A DNA stretch of 64,000 nucleotides from Bacillus weihaiensis (GCF_001889165.1 NZ_CP016020.1:842501-906500); one strand, 5' to 3'. Counted from the first letter of the stretch, positions 28,120 to 37,103 are shown. Translations and numbers: made by a program. Notes: generated from the sequence alone by a model not told the origin.

Positions 28120-29160
28120 TTAAGATTCATTTTGTTTTAAGTATTTTTTGTCTTTCATAAAAAGCTTCCAGAAGTAAATAAATCCTGGGAAAAGGATAAG
28201 AAAGCCTACAATATATGTGATAAATAATGTGCGAAAAGTATTTGGATGTGTGAATCCAGACTGAATGGTCACATCTGGATAGATCATATAAGGTAAATGT
28301 GCCCTACCGTATGCGTAGCTTGCAAGTAGATATTGTATCGTAACAGCAATAACAGCCAAGCGGGGTCTACCGATTCGCTGCTCGCTCTTGGTGGACGGTA
28401 GAAAGAGAGAGGCACCAGCGACTAAAAACAATAGGACAGAGCCGATTAAAAATGGCATGTAATCAAGCATTTTTGTATATAGCCAGTTTGCTTCCATTTT
28501 TAAAGTGAGCATAATGAAAAATGCCATTAATAAGGAGGTAGGTCCTAGTATAAGAGCGTCTCTGCGATACACTCTATATGCATCTACTTCATCTGCAACA
28601 TTAGAATAATCTGCAAGTAAGAGAGAAGATAAAAAAAGTGTGCTACTTATTGCAAAGCCTATAAAGGCGTAAATGTTTGGACTTGTTAGTAAAGCATCGA
28701 ACTTTAATTGGTGAACATCATTCACTACTTCTATATATCCACCGTGTGTAATAGGCAAAACAAGCATTAATAAGGCGGGAATAATAAAACCAGATATTCC
28801 TGACACGTAAGTTAATCCCTTTTGATAATCCTTTGCGACATGTGAAAAAACTAAAAATCCGCTTCGTAGAGCTAATAAAATAAGAATAATACTACCAGGA
28901 ATTAGAAGAACAGTTCCTAAAATATAGGTTGCACCAGGAAAAAAGCTGACTAAAGCAACTACGATTGCAACGATAAATACATTTGTCACTTCCCAGGTAG
29001 GGGATAGATAACGATTGGCAATATTGGTTGCATTTGTTTTTTCTTTATTAATATAGATCATAGACCAAAAACCAGCTCCAAAATCCATAGTTGCCATTAC
29101 AGCATAAATAAAAACAAAGCCCCATAAAACCGTTATTGCTAATAATGAATCTGCCGTCAT
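28120..29160 (-). CDS. ythB: Cytochrome bd-type quinol oxidase subunit II
   Basis: 346 residues, about nine membrane segments, CydB family (B. subtilis YthB). It starts LLAITVLWGFVFIYAVMATMDFGAGFWSM, typical of subunit II, and has EANWLYT in mid-protein. It supports subunit I in heme binding and quinol oxidation with proton release outside. ATG 29160 follows GGGTGAG. It lies 174 bases after the subunit I gene in the same direction. Confidence 0.94.
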   Translation of the reverse strand: MTADSLLAITVLWGFVFIYAVMATMDFGAGFWSMIYINKEKTNATNIANRYLSPTWEVTNVFIVAIVVALVSFFPGATYILGTVLLIPGSIILILLALRSGFLVFSHVAKDYQKGLTYVSGISGFIIPALLMLVLPITHGGYIEVVNDVHQLKFDALLTSPNIYAFIGFAISSTLFLSSLLLADYSNVADEVDAYRVYRRDALILGPTSLLMAFFIMLTLKMEANWLYTKMLDYMPFLIGSVLLFLVAGASLFLPSTKSEQRIGRPRLAVIAVTIQYLLASYAYGRAHLPYMIYPDVTIQSGFTHPNTFRTLFITYIVGFLILFPGFIYFWKLFMKDKKYLKQNES

Positions 29161-29334
29161 AAAGACTCACCCTTTTATGAAGAAATTTGTATGTGTAAAC
29201 TAGGTTAAGTGTATTGATCTTTATAGCCAACGCTTAGGGAAGGGAGTACTGGTTAGTCCCCTTTGAAGAATGAATGGTACTAGTGCTTTTTCATAAGCCT
29301 ACTAAACTTTTCTTCTTATCTAAATGGTCTTTCG

Positions 29335-30693
29335 TTAGTAAGCGTTCATACCTGTTGAATTAGAGGGTGGATCTGGATCTATTTCATTCTCTACAGGGTG
29401 TCTCTTAAAGTAATAGCGAAGCACAAGTAAGACCGCAGCACCTAGTATCACATAAATAAGAGAAAACAATAGGAATAGAACGCCAATATGAGTAGACCCA
29501 GTGACAACATCTTCTGTGGCTAATATTCGATAAATGACCCAGGGCTGTCTTCCTGTACAAGCGAAAATCCATCCAAATTCAATTGAGAGAATAGATAATG
29601 GGCCTGCAGAGATGAATGCATATAGGAATAGTTTTGGAAAATCCGGTTTCTTCAAAAGCTTAAACCATGCAAATCCAGCAATTGATAAAAAGATTAGAAA
29701 GCTACCTATAATAACCATCCCGTTAAATAGTGTATGGACAAACAAAGGTGGCCAATATTCCTCAGGAAAATCATTTAATCCAACGACGACTGTATCAAAG
29801 CTATTGCCTGATAAAAAGCTCAGAACCCATGGAATTTCAATACCGTATTTTACTTCTTTCGATTCTCTGTCTGTATAACCGCCAAGTGTTAAGGAGGCAT
29901 AGTCTTGAGTTTCAAAAAGTCCCTCAGCTGCAGCTAGTTTTTCAGGCTGATATTCATGAAGCATTTGTGCGGATTCATGCCCATTTATGGCTGTTAAGAA
30001 AGAAAAAATGCCACCGATGACAAGACTTAATATGAGCGCCTTCCGATGAAATTGGTATACTCGTAAATTTTTTTTGTTGCGAAGCATCTTGTACGCAGCA
30101 ATTGTACTGATCATAAATGCACCAGTCATGTAGGCAGAGACAGCTACATGTGCCGCTGAAATAAAAAAGCTTGGATTAAAAAATGCTGCCCATGGATCCA
30201 CGTCTACAATTTCACCATTATTTATCCGAAAACCGGCTGGTGTTCCCTCAAATGCATGTACATTTGTGATTAAAATTGCTGAAGCGCTAGCTCCTAATAA
30301 AACAAGAGAAACACTAAAGATTCGCATTTTAGGAGATATTCGATCTGCCGCATAGACGTAAATCGACATAAATAAAGCTTCAATAAAAAACGCATAAATT
30401 TCAATTTGGAAAGGGAGTGCCATCACTTTTCCTATCACTTCCATAAAGCCTGGCCATAGCAAAGCAAGCTGTACACCAGCAATGGTTCCTGTAGGAATAG
30501 CTACACCGAGGAGGACAGCTTGACCCTTCGTCCACCTTTTCGCCATAATGGCATAGTCCTGATCTTTAGTTTTTTGAAAAAGGAGCTCGGCTACTAAAAT
30601 CATAAGCGGTAAACCGACACCTAACGTAGCGAAAATGATGTGAAACCCCATCGTGGTTCCGAATAATGATCGCGCTAGAACTAAATCATCCAT
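29335..30693 (-). CDS. ythA: Cytochrome bd-type quinol oxidase subunit I
   Basis: 452 residues, nine membrane segments. Heme ligands: His in MGFHIIFATLG (about 18) and His in FFISAAHVAVSAYMTG (about 184), with the Met ligand in the later membrane region. The quinol loop keeps AQMLHEYQPEKLAAAEGLFET (Lys and Glu of the quinol site). GWIFACTGRQPW is the conserved C-terminal signature. The Q-loop is of the short type seen in Gram-positive bd oxidases (YthA class). It uses menaquinol made by the men genes in this window. ATG 30693 follows GGCGG. Confidence 0.95.
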   Translation of the reverse strand: MDDLVLARSLFGTTMGFHIIFATLGVGLPLMILVAELLFQKTKDQDYAIMAKRWTKGQAVLLGVAIPTGTIAGVQLALLWPGFMEVIGKVMALPFQIEIYAFFIEALFMSIYVYAADRISPKMRIFSVSLVLLGASASAILITNVHAFEGTPAGFRINNGEIVDVDPWAAFFNPSFFISAAHVAVSAYMTGAFMISTIAAYKMLRNKKNLRVYQFHRKALILSLVIGGIFSFLTAINGHESAQMLHEYQPEKLAAAEGLFETQDYASLTLGGYTDRESKEVKYGIEIPWVLSFLSGNSFDTVVVGLNDFPEEYWPPLFVHTLFNGMVIIGSFLIFLSIAGFAWFKLLKKPDFPKLFLYAFISAGPLSILSIEFGWIFACTGRQPWVIYRILATEDVVTGSTHIGVLFLLFSLIYVILGAAVLLVLRYYFKRHPVENEIDPDPPSNSTGMNAY

Positions 30694-30910
30694 TGAGATC
30701 CGCCTTTCTTTTCCTTCCTTGTCTTAACCACCCATAGTGTCCACTATTTTCTAAAAAATATTCTTTGTTCCTGGTTATGTTCTAGAGGGATACTTTTATT
30801 GGTGCTTAGACTAAAAAAGTAAGAGAGCCTTTTGTCAGAGGATGAAATACGATGATGTAGAAGAGGTGCATATCCTCTCGCATCAAAAATTTTATTTCAC
30901 AAGAAACAAA
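30694..30910 (-). other. Leader region of ythAB
   Basis: About 215 bases between the oxidase start and the transposase remnant. I find no perfect Rex (TTGTGA-N6-TCACAA) or ResD site and no clear promoter. Confidence 0.4.
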
Positions 30911-31674
30911 AAAGAGGCTGACCCAAAAGTCTAGATTTTAGACCTTGGGTTAGCCTCTTTTCATTCTTTTATCTTTTTAATTCAGTTAACGTAAAAACCG
31001 GGACGTTCCATTGCGCTCCAGTCACTTGCTTTCCTCACTTCCCGCAGGAGTCAAGTGTCTTACGCTCCATTCCACTTCGATCTAAAATTGTATTCATAGA
31101 AGAAAAACCCCTACGAAAACAGTCTTTTTTAAAGAATAATTAAACAACAAAAAAATCGGGTAGTGAAACTCCTGATTTTCGAACGATCAATCGGTTTCGA
31201 TCTGATCGTATGAAAGACATTATCTATCAAGTCTTCTTTTCAATTGTAGAGTAAAAAGGATTGGTAAAGCTGGAGCACTATTTTGTTGATGGGACTAAGA
31301 TAGAAGCAAATGCAAATCAATATACATTTGTTTGGAGAAAAGCGACAGAAAAATACGAAAAAAGATTCGTGAACGTCTTCAGAGTGAAGAAGGACGAAAA
31401 TGATATAGCCAACGAAAATGTGATATAGAAAGTGTATTTGGACAAATAAAACATAATCAGCAGTTCAGACGCTTTTCAATGCGTGGCCTCAAAAAAAATA
31501 CGATTGAATGGGGGCTTCTTTGCGTTGCACATAACTGTAAAAAAATGCAGAAAACAATAAGGGGAAGGAATCCCTCTTTTTTCATTAAAAAAGCCTAATT
31601 ATTTGTTTCTACACGAAAGATAAAGAAAAGGTGCTCAAAAGGTCGTTATTTAACAACCTTTTGAGTCACCCTCT
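30911..31674 (+). mobile_element. Decayed IS1182-like element, copy 1
   Basis: Left end is a long hairpin (GAGGCTGACCCAA against TTGGGTTAGCCTC, 30914-30958); right end is a hairpin CTCAAAAGGT/ACCTTTTGAG inside GGTGC...CACC (31629-31672). Between them are a ~90-base unit resembling the 345-bp repeat family (GTTCCATTGCGCTCC ... GGAGTCAAGTGTCTTACGC) and a ruined transposase. The same ends bound 49341-49917 in reverse orientation. The right-hand hairpin can also terminate the adjacent zinc-lipoprotein gene. Confidence 0.85.
31168..31598 (+). pseudogene. Transposase remnant (IS1182-like, internal deletion)
   Basis: The frame from TPDFRTINRFRSDRMKDII to ATEKYEK matches the IS1182-type transposase N-terminal half (with HYFVDGTKIEANANQYTF holding the first catalytic Asp), then jumps to the extreme C-terminal part (KIRERLQSEEGRK ... 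DIESVFGQIKHNQQF ... MRGLKKNTIEWGLLC). A 9-base loss relative to copy 2 creates an in-frame TAA (IVE-stop), the large central part including the second Asp is gone, and a further TGA interrupts the tail. Not functional. Confidence 0.88.
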
Positions 31675-31679
31675 ACAGT

Positions 31680-32867
31680 TTAGTTTGATAATATTTTTTT
31701 TAAGGTTTCTAGGTTTTTATTCATTAGGCTAAAGTAATCTTCATTATTGTTTATTTGTTCTTCTGTAATGGTTTCTAGATTACTTAATGTAACAGCCTCT
31801 GCTCCAATTTCCCCTTGAACAATATCTGTAATATTACTACTAACATTTTCTTCAAACACAATATACTTTATAGAATGTTCTTTTGCTGTTTCGATAATTG
31901 TTTGCAACTCTTTCTGTGATGGTTCTTGTGTAGGAGACAACCCTAACACACTGATTTGTTCAAGGCCATATTTATCTTCCCAATAACCATAAGCAGCGTG
32001 TGAAACAAGTATTTCTTTTTTATCTGAGCTTTCTATAACAGTAGAAAATTTGGTGTCTAATTCTTCTAATTTTGATTTTAAATCTGAAAAGTTCTTTTCA
32101 AATGTGTCTGCACCTTCTGGGTGAAGTTCTACTAAAGCATTTTTTATATTTTCGGCTAATGTAATAGAACGAATTGGGTCAATCCATACATGTGGATCAG
32201 TATCACCATGATTATGTCCATGTTCATCCTCAGAATGAGTATCTTCTTCAGCAGCGTGCTCATCCTCAGAATGAGTATCATCCTCAGCAGCGTGCTCGTC
32301 CTCAGAGTGAGTGTCTTCCTCAGTAGCGTGTTCATGATCAGAGTGATCTTCTTCCTCAGCAGCGTGCTCATCCTCAGAATGAGTGTCTTCCTCAGTAGCG
32401 TGTTCATGATCAGAGTGATCTTCTTCCTCAGCAGCGTGCTCATCCTCAGAATGAGTATCTTCTTTAGCAGCGTGTTCGTCCTCAGAGTGCATATCAACTA
32501 GCTCTAAACCTTCACCCGCATTAATGAACGCAACATCTTCCTTTTCTAGAGAAGTCTGGATTTTTGTAGCGAAGCTCTCTAATCCGACCCCTGAATAAAT
32601 TAGCCCGTCTGAATTTGCGATATCAACCATTATTTTAGTTGTCGGTTCATAAGTGTGAGCATCTGCTCCAGGAGGGAAAATATTTTGTACATTTACTAAA
32701 TCTCCTCCAATTTTTTTTGTGAAGTCTTCAAGAGGATAAATTGTCGTATAGAGATTTAATTTCTCCTCTGATTGATTTTCTGACGATGTTTCGTTCTCAG
32801 CGTTACATCCAGCTAACAGTATAAGTGAGAGAATTATTCCAGTTACTAATAAAGTATATTTTTTCAT
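31680..32867 (-). CDS. Zinc ABC transporter substrate-binding lipoprotein (ZnuA/AdcA-like) with expanded His/Asp/Glu loop
   Basis: 395 residues; signal peptide with lipobox LLAGC (about 17-21). Metal ligands: His in GADAHTYEPT (about 70), His in DPHVWIDP (about 230), His in VSHAAYGYW (about 293), and an acidic residue in FEENVSSNIT (about 348). Between the first two lies a ~100-residue loop of eight tandem units, six HSEDEHAA(E/K)xD-type and two HSDHEHATEED, then HGHNHGD. Such loops bind or gather zinc in ZnuA proteins; this one is unusually long. No permease or ATPase gene is adjacent, so partners must be elsewhere. ATG follows GGAAGGAG. Three Zur-like boxes lie upstream. Confidence 0.93.
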   Translation of the reverse strand: MKKYTLLVTGIILSLILLAGCNAENETSSENQSEEKLNLYTTIYPLEDFTKKIGGDLVNVQNIFPPGADAHTYEPTTKIMVDIANSDGLIYSGVGLESFATKIQTSLEKEDVAFINAGEGLELVDMHSEDEHAAKEDTHSEDEHAAEEEDHSDHEHATEEDTHSEDEHAAEEEDHSDHEHATEEDTHSEDEHAAEDDTHSEDEHAAEEDTHSEDEHGHNHGDTDPHVWIDPIRSITLAENIKNALVELHPEGADTFEKNFSDLKSKLEELDTKFSTVIESSDKKEILVSHAAYGYWEDKYGLEQISVLGLSPTQEPSQKELQTIIETAKEHSIKYIVFEENVSSNITDIVQGEIGAEAVTLSNLETITEEQINNNEDYFSLMNKNLETLKKILSN

Positions 32868-32883
32868 TTCGGTCTCCTTCCGT

Positions 32884-32904
32884 AAATCAGTATGATTACG
32901 ATTA
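32884..32904 (-). promoter_or_regulatory. Zur-like box 1
   Basis: On the minus strand the sequence reads TAATCGTAATCATACTGATTT, 16 of 20 defined positions of the Bacillus Zur consensus AAATCGTAATNATTACGATTT. It lies between the putative -10 and the start codon, close to the ribosome site. Confidence 0.65.
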
Positions 32905-32913
32905 GCACAGACT

Positions 32914-32919
32914 ATTATA
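32914..32919 (-). promoter_or_regulatory. Probable -10 element of the zinc-lipoprotein gene
   Basis: TATAAT on the minus strand, 47 bases before the ATG and overlapping the edge of Zur-like box 2. The -35 is weak (TTCTCA 17 bases further up). Confidence 0.5.
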
Positions 32920-32937
32920 TCTTAATCATTACGATTT
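32917..32937 (-). promoter_or_regulatory. Zur-like box 2
   Basis: On the minus strand AAATCGTAATGATTAAGATAT, 18 of 20 defined positions of the Zur consensus. It covers the promoter spacer, so bound Zur would block RNA polymerase. Confidence 0.8.
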
Positions 32938-32977
32938 GAGAACTTATTTTTACAAAATTTAAGAAATCAGAATATAT

Positions 32978-32998
32978 AAATAGTAATCTTTACGATTT
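32978..32998 (-). promoter_or_regulatory. Zur-like box 3
   Basis: On the minus strand AAATCGTAAAGATTACTATTT, 18 of 20 defined positions of the Zur consensus, upstream of the promoter. Confidence 0.78.
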
Positions 32999-33103
32999 GT
33001 ATAAATGATATATTACCGGATTAATAGTTAAATGACAAGAGATATGTTATATTTATACTATTCAAAATATATAGTTGATTGTTGGTGGCTTCAATCAAAC
33101 TTC

Positions 33104-33132
33104 TTGACTTAACTATTTGTTTTCTTTATATT
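33104..33132 (+). promoter_or_regulatory. Sigma-A promoter of the carbonic anhydrase gene
   Basis: TTGACT (33104-33109), 17-base spacer, TATATT (33127-33132), 28 bases before the start codon. The Zur-like boxes lie more than 100 bases upstream of it, so direct Zur control of this gene is not evident. Confidence 0.7.
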
Positions 33133-33159
33133 TGTATGTAAATTTTTGGAGGTGGTTTA

Positions 33160-33720
33160 ATGGGAATTATAAAGGAAATTCTCATTCATAATGAAAAATT
33201 TGTAGCAAATGAGGAATATAAAAAATTTGAAACAACGAAGTTTCCTGAAAAGAAACTAGTTATCCTTTCATGTATGGATACTAGATTAGTTGAGCTATTG
33301 CCTCAAGCTATGAATCTAAGAAATGGTGATGTGAAGATTGTAAAAAGTGCAGGAGCGATTGTTTCACATCCATTTGGAAGTATTATGAGAAGTATTTTAG
33401 TTGCTGTTTACGAACTAAATGCAGACGAAATTTGTGTTATTGGCCATCATGACTGTGGTATGAGTAAGCTTCAAGCAGATTCATTCTTAACAAAAGCAGT
33501 AGAGCATGGGGTAGATCAAGAAAAGATTGATACATTATCCTATTCAGGTGTGGACTTAAATGAATGGTTAAAAGGGTTCGATAAAGTCGAGGATAGTGTT
33601 CGTGATAGTGTCGACAAAATCAAGAACCATCCACTACTAGCTAAACATATTCCTGTTCATGGATTAGTAATAGATCCTGCAACTGGTAAATTAGATGTTG
33701 TTGTGGACGGATATGAATAA
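33160..33720 (+). CDS. ytiB: Beta-type carbonic anhydrase (YtiB)
   Basis: 186 residues. Zinc/active-site motifs SCMDTRL (CxDxR, about 38-44) and GHHDCGMS (HxxC, about 98-105) identify the beta class, which interconverts CO2 and bicarbonate. SAGAIVSHPFGSIMRSI is the typical intervening part. ATG follows GGAGGTGG. It is convergent with yidD, with 3 bases between the two stop codons, and divergent from the zinc lipoprotein. Confidence 0.94.
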   Translation: MGIIKEILIHNEKFVANEEYKKFETTKFPEKKLVILSCMDTRLVELLPQAMNLRNGDVKIVKSAGAIVSHPFGSIMRSILVAVYELNADEICVIGHHDCGMSKLQADSFLTKAVEHGVDQEKIDTLSYSGVDLNEWLKGFDKVEDSVRDSVDKIKNHPLLAKHIPVHGLVIDPATGKLDVVVDGYE

Positions 33721-33723
33721 CAA

Positions 33724-33954
33724 TTAATTGTTTTTTTTGATTTTTTCTGGAACTGGATCAAATCCACCTGGATGAAAAGGGTGACATTTTAAGATCCGAA
33801 TGATTGTTAAGTAAGCCCCTTTAAAAAATCCAAAGCGTCGAAATGCCTCTAATCCATAATGTGAACAAGTTGGATAGAACCTACAGGATGGTGGAGTTAA
33901 GGGGGAAATGAATTTTTGATAAAACTTAATCAATGCGATGAATAGATGTTTCAA
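33724..33954 (-). CDS. ytjA: YidD membrane protein insertion efficiency factor
   Basis: 76 residues, HemK/YidD family: [29 protein letters not shown] at about 9-37 with the conserved cysteines, then [13 protein letters not shown]. It is an amphipathic, membrane-associated helper of YidC/Sec insertion. TTG start is placed by GAAGG about 8 bases upstream. Convergent with ytiB. Confidence 0.94.
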   Translation of the reverse strand: MKHLFIALIKFYQKFISPLTPPSCRFYPTCSHYGLEAFRRFGFFKGAYLTIIRILKCHPFHPGGFDPVPEKIKKNN

Positions 33955-34066
33955 CCTTATAACCTTCTTTTCATTTTATTTTGGATCTTGGTTCATTCAT
34001 GTAGTCTTATCATACTAAAACTACATATGATATGGCTAATGATAACTTTTTTAGGGAGAGGATAAT

Positions 34067-34540
34067 ATGCCTTCAGTTGAAAGTTTTGAATTAGATCATC
34101 ACGCAGTGAAAGCCCCGTATGTTCGTCATTGTGGTGTACATAAGGTGGGGAGTGATGGAGAGGTAAATAAATTTGATATTCGCTTTTGTCAGCCAAATAA
34201 ACAAGCGATGAAGCCTGATACGATTCATACATTAGAACATTTATTGGCATTTACTATCCGAGAGCATGTTGAGAAATATGAACATTTTGATATTATTGAT
34301 ATTTCTCCCATGGGTTGTCAAACAGGATATTACTTAGTTGTGAGTGGAGCACCTGAAGTATCGGAAATTATTGATTTAATGGAGGATACTCTCAAAGCGG
34401 CTATCGATATTACCGAAATTCCAGCAGCAAATGAAACACAGTGTGGTCAAGCAAAGCTTCATGACCTCGAAGGTGCGAAACGTATGATGCGCTATTGGTT
34501 AAATCAAGATAAAGAAGAGCTCTCTAAAGTCTTCGGATAA
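34067..34540 (+). CDS. luxS: S-ribosylhomocysteine lyase LuxS
   Basis: 157 residues, standard length. Cleaves S-ribosylhomocysteine to homocysteine and the AI-2 precursor DPD in the activated methyl cycle. Metal ligands: His-x3-His in [10 protein letters not shown] (about 53-58) and Cys in [11 protein letters not shown] (about 125). Catalytic Cys in [10 protein letters not shown] (about 83). ATG follows AGGGAGAGG. It ties to metK in this window through the same methyl cycle. Confidence 0.97.
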   Translation: MPSVESFELDHHAVKAPYVRHCGVHKVGSDGEVNKFDIRFCQPNKQAMKPDTIHTLEHLLAFTIREHVEKYEHFDIIDISPMGCQTGYYLVVSGAPEVSEIIDLMEDTLKAAIDITEIPAANETQCGQAKLHDLEGAKRMMRYWLNQDKEELSKVFG

Positions 34541-34590
34541 GTGATGTAAAGAGAATAAGAGAATTAGAGTATAAACGTTCCGTGTAGACT

Positions 34591-34630
34591 AAAGGATCTG
34601 GTCCCAGAGAAGGGGTTGGATCCTTTTTTT
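34591..34630 (+). terminator. Terminator of luxS
   Basis: AAAGGATC...CCC/GGG...GGATCCTTT with T7; imperfect stem. Confidence 0.85.
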
Positions 34631-34654
34631 GTATAAACATTAGATGAAACAAAA

Positions 34655-34774
34655 GAGGCTGGGACAAAACAAAGAGCCAGGCACCCTCCGATACAATCTA
34701 TTGTGTGCACTAGATAAATCAGTGCGTACATATAATCGTTACGATAAGGTGCCAGGCACTTCTGTCCCAGCCTC
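34655..34774. repeat. 120-bp hairpin repeat, copy 2
   Basis: Same element as 13152-13271, differing by one base (A for G in the TATARTCG segment). It lies between convergent luxS and folE2, ending 9 bases before the folE2 stop. Confidence 0.93.
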
Positions 34775-34783
34775 TAATAAAGA

Positions 34784-35686
34784 TTATTTTCTATAGCTTA
34801 AGCTTGCGATTGCGTCATGAAGATGAATAGATTCTTCATTACGACATTTCACAGTGAACGCCTGAACGAAATCAAGTTCATATAAATCTGCTGCTACAAG
34901 TCTAACCATGTCTTCAACAAAGCGAGGATTTTCATACGCAGTTTCTGTTACCATTTTTTCATCAGGACGTTTTAGGACTGGATGAATCATAGCACTAGCG
35001 TTTGTTTCTGCTGCTTCTAAAAGAGCTGCTTTCCAGTCAACCTGCTCCTGATAATCTTCTGAAAGTTCTACTTCCATTGTAATAAAGCCTCGTTGGTTAT
35101 GTGCACTATATTCACTTATTTCCTTGGAGCAAGGACAAAGCGTTGTGACTGCACATGTGAGCGAAGCGGTTGTTCTAAATCCTGCTTCTTCATCGTATGT
35201 GACTGAGATGGAAGCCTCAGCATGATTCAATCCGACTAGTTCAGAGCTTGGTCCTTTTCTTTCATAGAACCAAGGGAATGTAAGTTCAATACTCGCATCC
35301 TTTTGTTTTAAGCGCGCTGCTAATTCTTTCGTAAAATCATATAGATTTTGCGTTGAGATGACAAAGCCGCCATCCTGACGATACTTTTCAAGCTGCTCTG
35401 TAAAGCGGCTCATATTTGTTCCTTTTGCATCATGTGAAATTTTGCTCGTCATTTTAAATGTAGCAATCGTTGTTTGTTGTGCTGGGTTTAAACTAGATTC
35501 GATTATTACTGGATGTTTAACATTGCTTATCCCCACTGCATCTATTGTGAAAAGAAAATCTTTTTTTGAGTTTTGCAAATCTGGCATCTTATCTTTTTCA
35601 GTAGGTTTAAGTTTTACACCAGGTTCTACTGATCCAAAGAGTCGATGACGTTCTTTTTTTGGTGGCAAGTTAATCTTTTTTGACAT
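34784..35686 (-). CDS. folE2: GTP cyclohydrolase FolE2 (type IB)
   Basis: 300 residues. Type IB enzyme for the first step of folate and related pterin synthesis; unlike FolE it does not depend on zinc. The catalytic Cys lies in TTLCPCSKEISEYSAHNQRG (about 180-200); SLNPAQQTTIATFKMTSKIS and the TNASAMIHPVLKRPDEK segment are family signatures. In B. subtilis this gene (yciA) is repressed by Zur. I do not see a Zur box here. ATG is 8 bases after AGAGGGG. Confidence 0.95.
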   Translation of the reverse strand: MSKKINLPPKKERHRLFGSVEPGVKLKPTEKDKMPDLQNSKKDFLFTIDAVGISNVKHPVIIESSLNPAQQTTIATFKMTSKISHDAKGTNMSRFTEQLEKYRQDGGFVISTQNLYDFTKELAARLKQKDASIELTFPWFYERKGPSSELVGLNHAEASISVTYDEEAGFRTTASLTCAVTTLCPCSKEISEYSAHNQRGFITMEVELSEDYQEQVDWKAALLEAAETNASAMIHPVLKRPDEKMVTETAYENPRFVEDMVRLVAADLYELDFVQAFTVKCRNEESIHLHDAIASLSYRK

Positions 35687-35718
35687 GTTGATCCCCTCTC
35701 TACTTACTCGATATTGAG

Positions 35719-35748
35719 AGTATACTTTAATTTAATAGAAAACATCAA
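35719..35748 (-). promoter_or_regulatory. Possible promoter of folE2
   Basis: Minus strand TTGATG (35743-35748), 18-base spacer, TATACT (35719-35724), about 35 bases before the start codon. No Zur-like sequence overlaps it. Confidence 0.5.
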
Positions 35749-36101
35749 CGAATAAATCTCTAGAATGTGGAGAATTGGAAAGAAGATACTAAAATATTGG
35801 CGATTTTTTGTACAGAGGTCTTTTAGAGGCGGTCTCATAAAGCTAGTAAACGTTAAATGAGTCATAAATCATGAGGTAATCTAGTACTATATTATGGAAT
35901 GATGTTGAATGTCCGAAAGTCTTTACTAATTATTAATAGGAAAAATAGACGTTGTATTTAAGGGTGATTTCCATTAGTATTTTTCTTGCTTGATTAGATT
36001 TCGAATAATTCTTAGATCTTACATGGTGAAATAAATGACGAAACCGTGAAAAATAATTAGTTAACAAAGGAGAGTAACAATCCAAAGGAGGTTACGTAAA
36101 T
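35749..36101. other. Intergenic region folE2-ycgR-like gene
   Basis: About 350 bases between divergent genes. Apart from the folE2 promoter on its left edge and the ribosome site on the right, I see no repeat, hairpin or operator I can name. Confidence 0.4.
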
Positions 36102-37103
36102 ATGAGTAGAGTTATCAAACCCTTTTTTAGGGAAATAGTTGGTTTAGGGCTACTTGGATTATTCTTTTATTTATTTTTTTTAGTAGATTTACAAGAAAAA
36201 TCTATTGAACTACCAACTCAGCTATTAACTGTGAATACGATGTTTTTAAGTATTTTATTAGAAGCGATTCCGTTTATTATATTAGGGGTATTTGTATCTG
36301 CCTTAATTCAGACATTTGTATCGGAAGAATTTGTGCAAAGGGTCCTACCAAAGAATGCGTATGTTGCTCTATTACCAGCTGCTTTGTTAGGAGCAATCCT
36401 ACCTATATGTGAGTGTGCAATTGTTCCAATTGTAAGGAGATTGATTAAAAAAGGAATGCCACTACATGTTGGGGTTGTCTTTTTGGTAGGGGCACCCATA
36501 CTAAATCCTGTTGTATTTGCCTCGACGTACTATGCTTTTGGATCTCAGTCCGTTATAACCTACTCAAGGATGGGATTTGCGTTTGTCCTTTCAATTCTCA
36601 TTGGTCTTATTGTTTATCTTATCTTTAAACAATCCGAGCAATTAAAATGGAATAAAGATGACCTTATGAATAGTAGAGAAAACAATGATAACGAAAGAGT
36701 GGGAAAATGGAAGGCAACCTTGTTTCATGCGAGTGACGAGTTTTTTGAAATGGGAAAATTCCTCATCCTTGGGGCTTTAATTGCTAGTCTGTTCCAAACA
36801 TTTCTTGATAGAACCTTATTAACCGAAATAGGTTCAAATGAATTTTTAGCGCCTGCCGTTATGATGGGATTTGGGTATATATTGTCGCTGTGCTCAGAAG
36901 CGGATGCGTTTGTTGCTGCTTCATTTGGACAAACCTTTACAACGGGTTCACTGCTAGCCTTTTTAGTTTATGGACCGATGCTAGATTTAAAAAACACAAT
37001 CATGCTTTTCGCCTTTTTTAAATCGAGATTTGTCCTTGTCTTTATGATCATTGTCACGGTGGTTGTTTATATAAGTATTCTTCTCTTCCAAGGGATGTTG
37101 TAA
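36102..37103 (+). CDS. Permease (DUF318/YcgR type)
   Basis: 333 residues with about eight membrane segments in two halves around a charged loop (NSRENNDNERVGKWKA, about 190-205). Conserved LPICECAIVPIVRRLIKKG (about 104-122) and GAPILNPVVFASTYY, and LSLCSEADAFVAASF (about 262-276), mark the DUF318/SO_0444 permease family. The paired CxxC-like and CSEAD motifs suggest a transported metal or thiol-binding solute, which is not established. ATG follows AAAGGAGG. It is followed by its usual partner (TIGR03943). Confidence 0.88.
   Translation: MSRVIKPFFREIVGLGLLGLFFYLFFLVDLQEKSIELPTQLLTVNTMFLSILLEAIPFIILGVFVSALIQTFVSEEFVQRVLPKNAYVALLPAALLGAILPICECAIVPIVRRLIKKGMPLHVGVVFLVGAPILNPVVFASTYYAFGSQSVITYSRMGFAFVLSILIGLIVYLIFKQSEQLKWNKDDLMNSRENNDNERVGKWKATLFHASDEFFEMGKFLILGALIASLFQTFLDRTLLTEIGSNEFLAPAVMMGFGYILSLCSEADAFVAASFGQTFTTGSLLAFLVYGPMLDLKNTIMLFAFFKSRFVLVFMIIVTVVVYISILLFQGML

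Noticed and set aside
32156-32501. Tandem repeats at 32.2-32.5 kb as a CRISPR or a second gene
   Set aside because: The repeats are in-frame codons of the His-rich loop; there are no unique spacers, and the overlapping frames are shadows.
35687-36101. Zur box for folE2 or the YcgR-like gene
   Set aside because: No stretch resembles the 21-base consensus; the closest (TTCGAATAATTC) fails in most positions.
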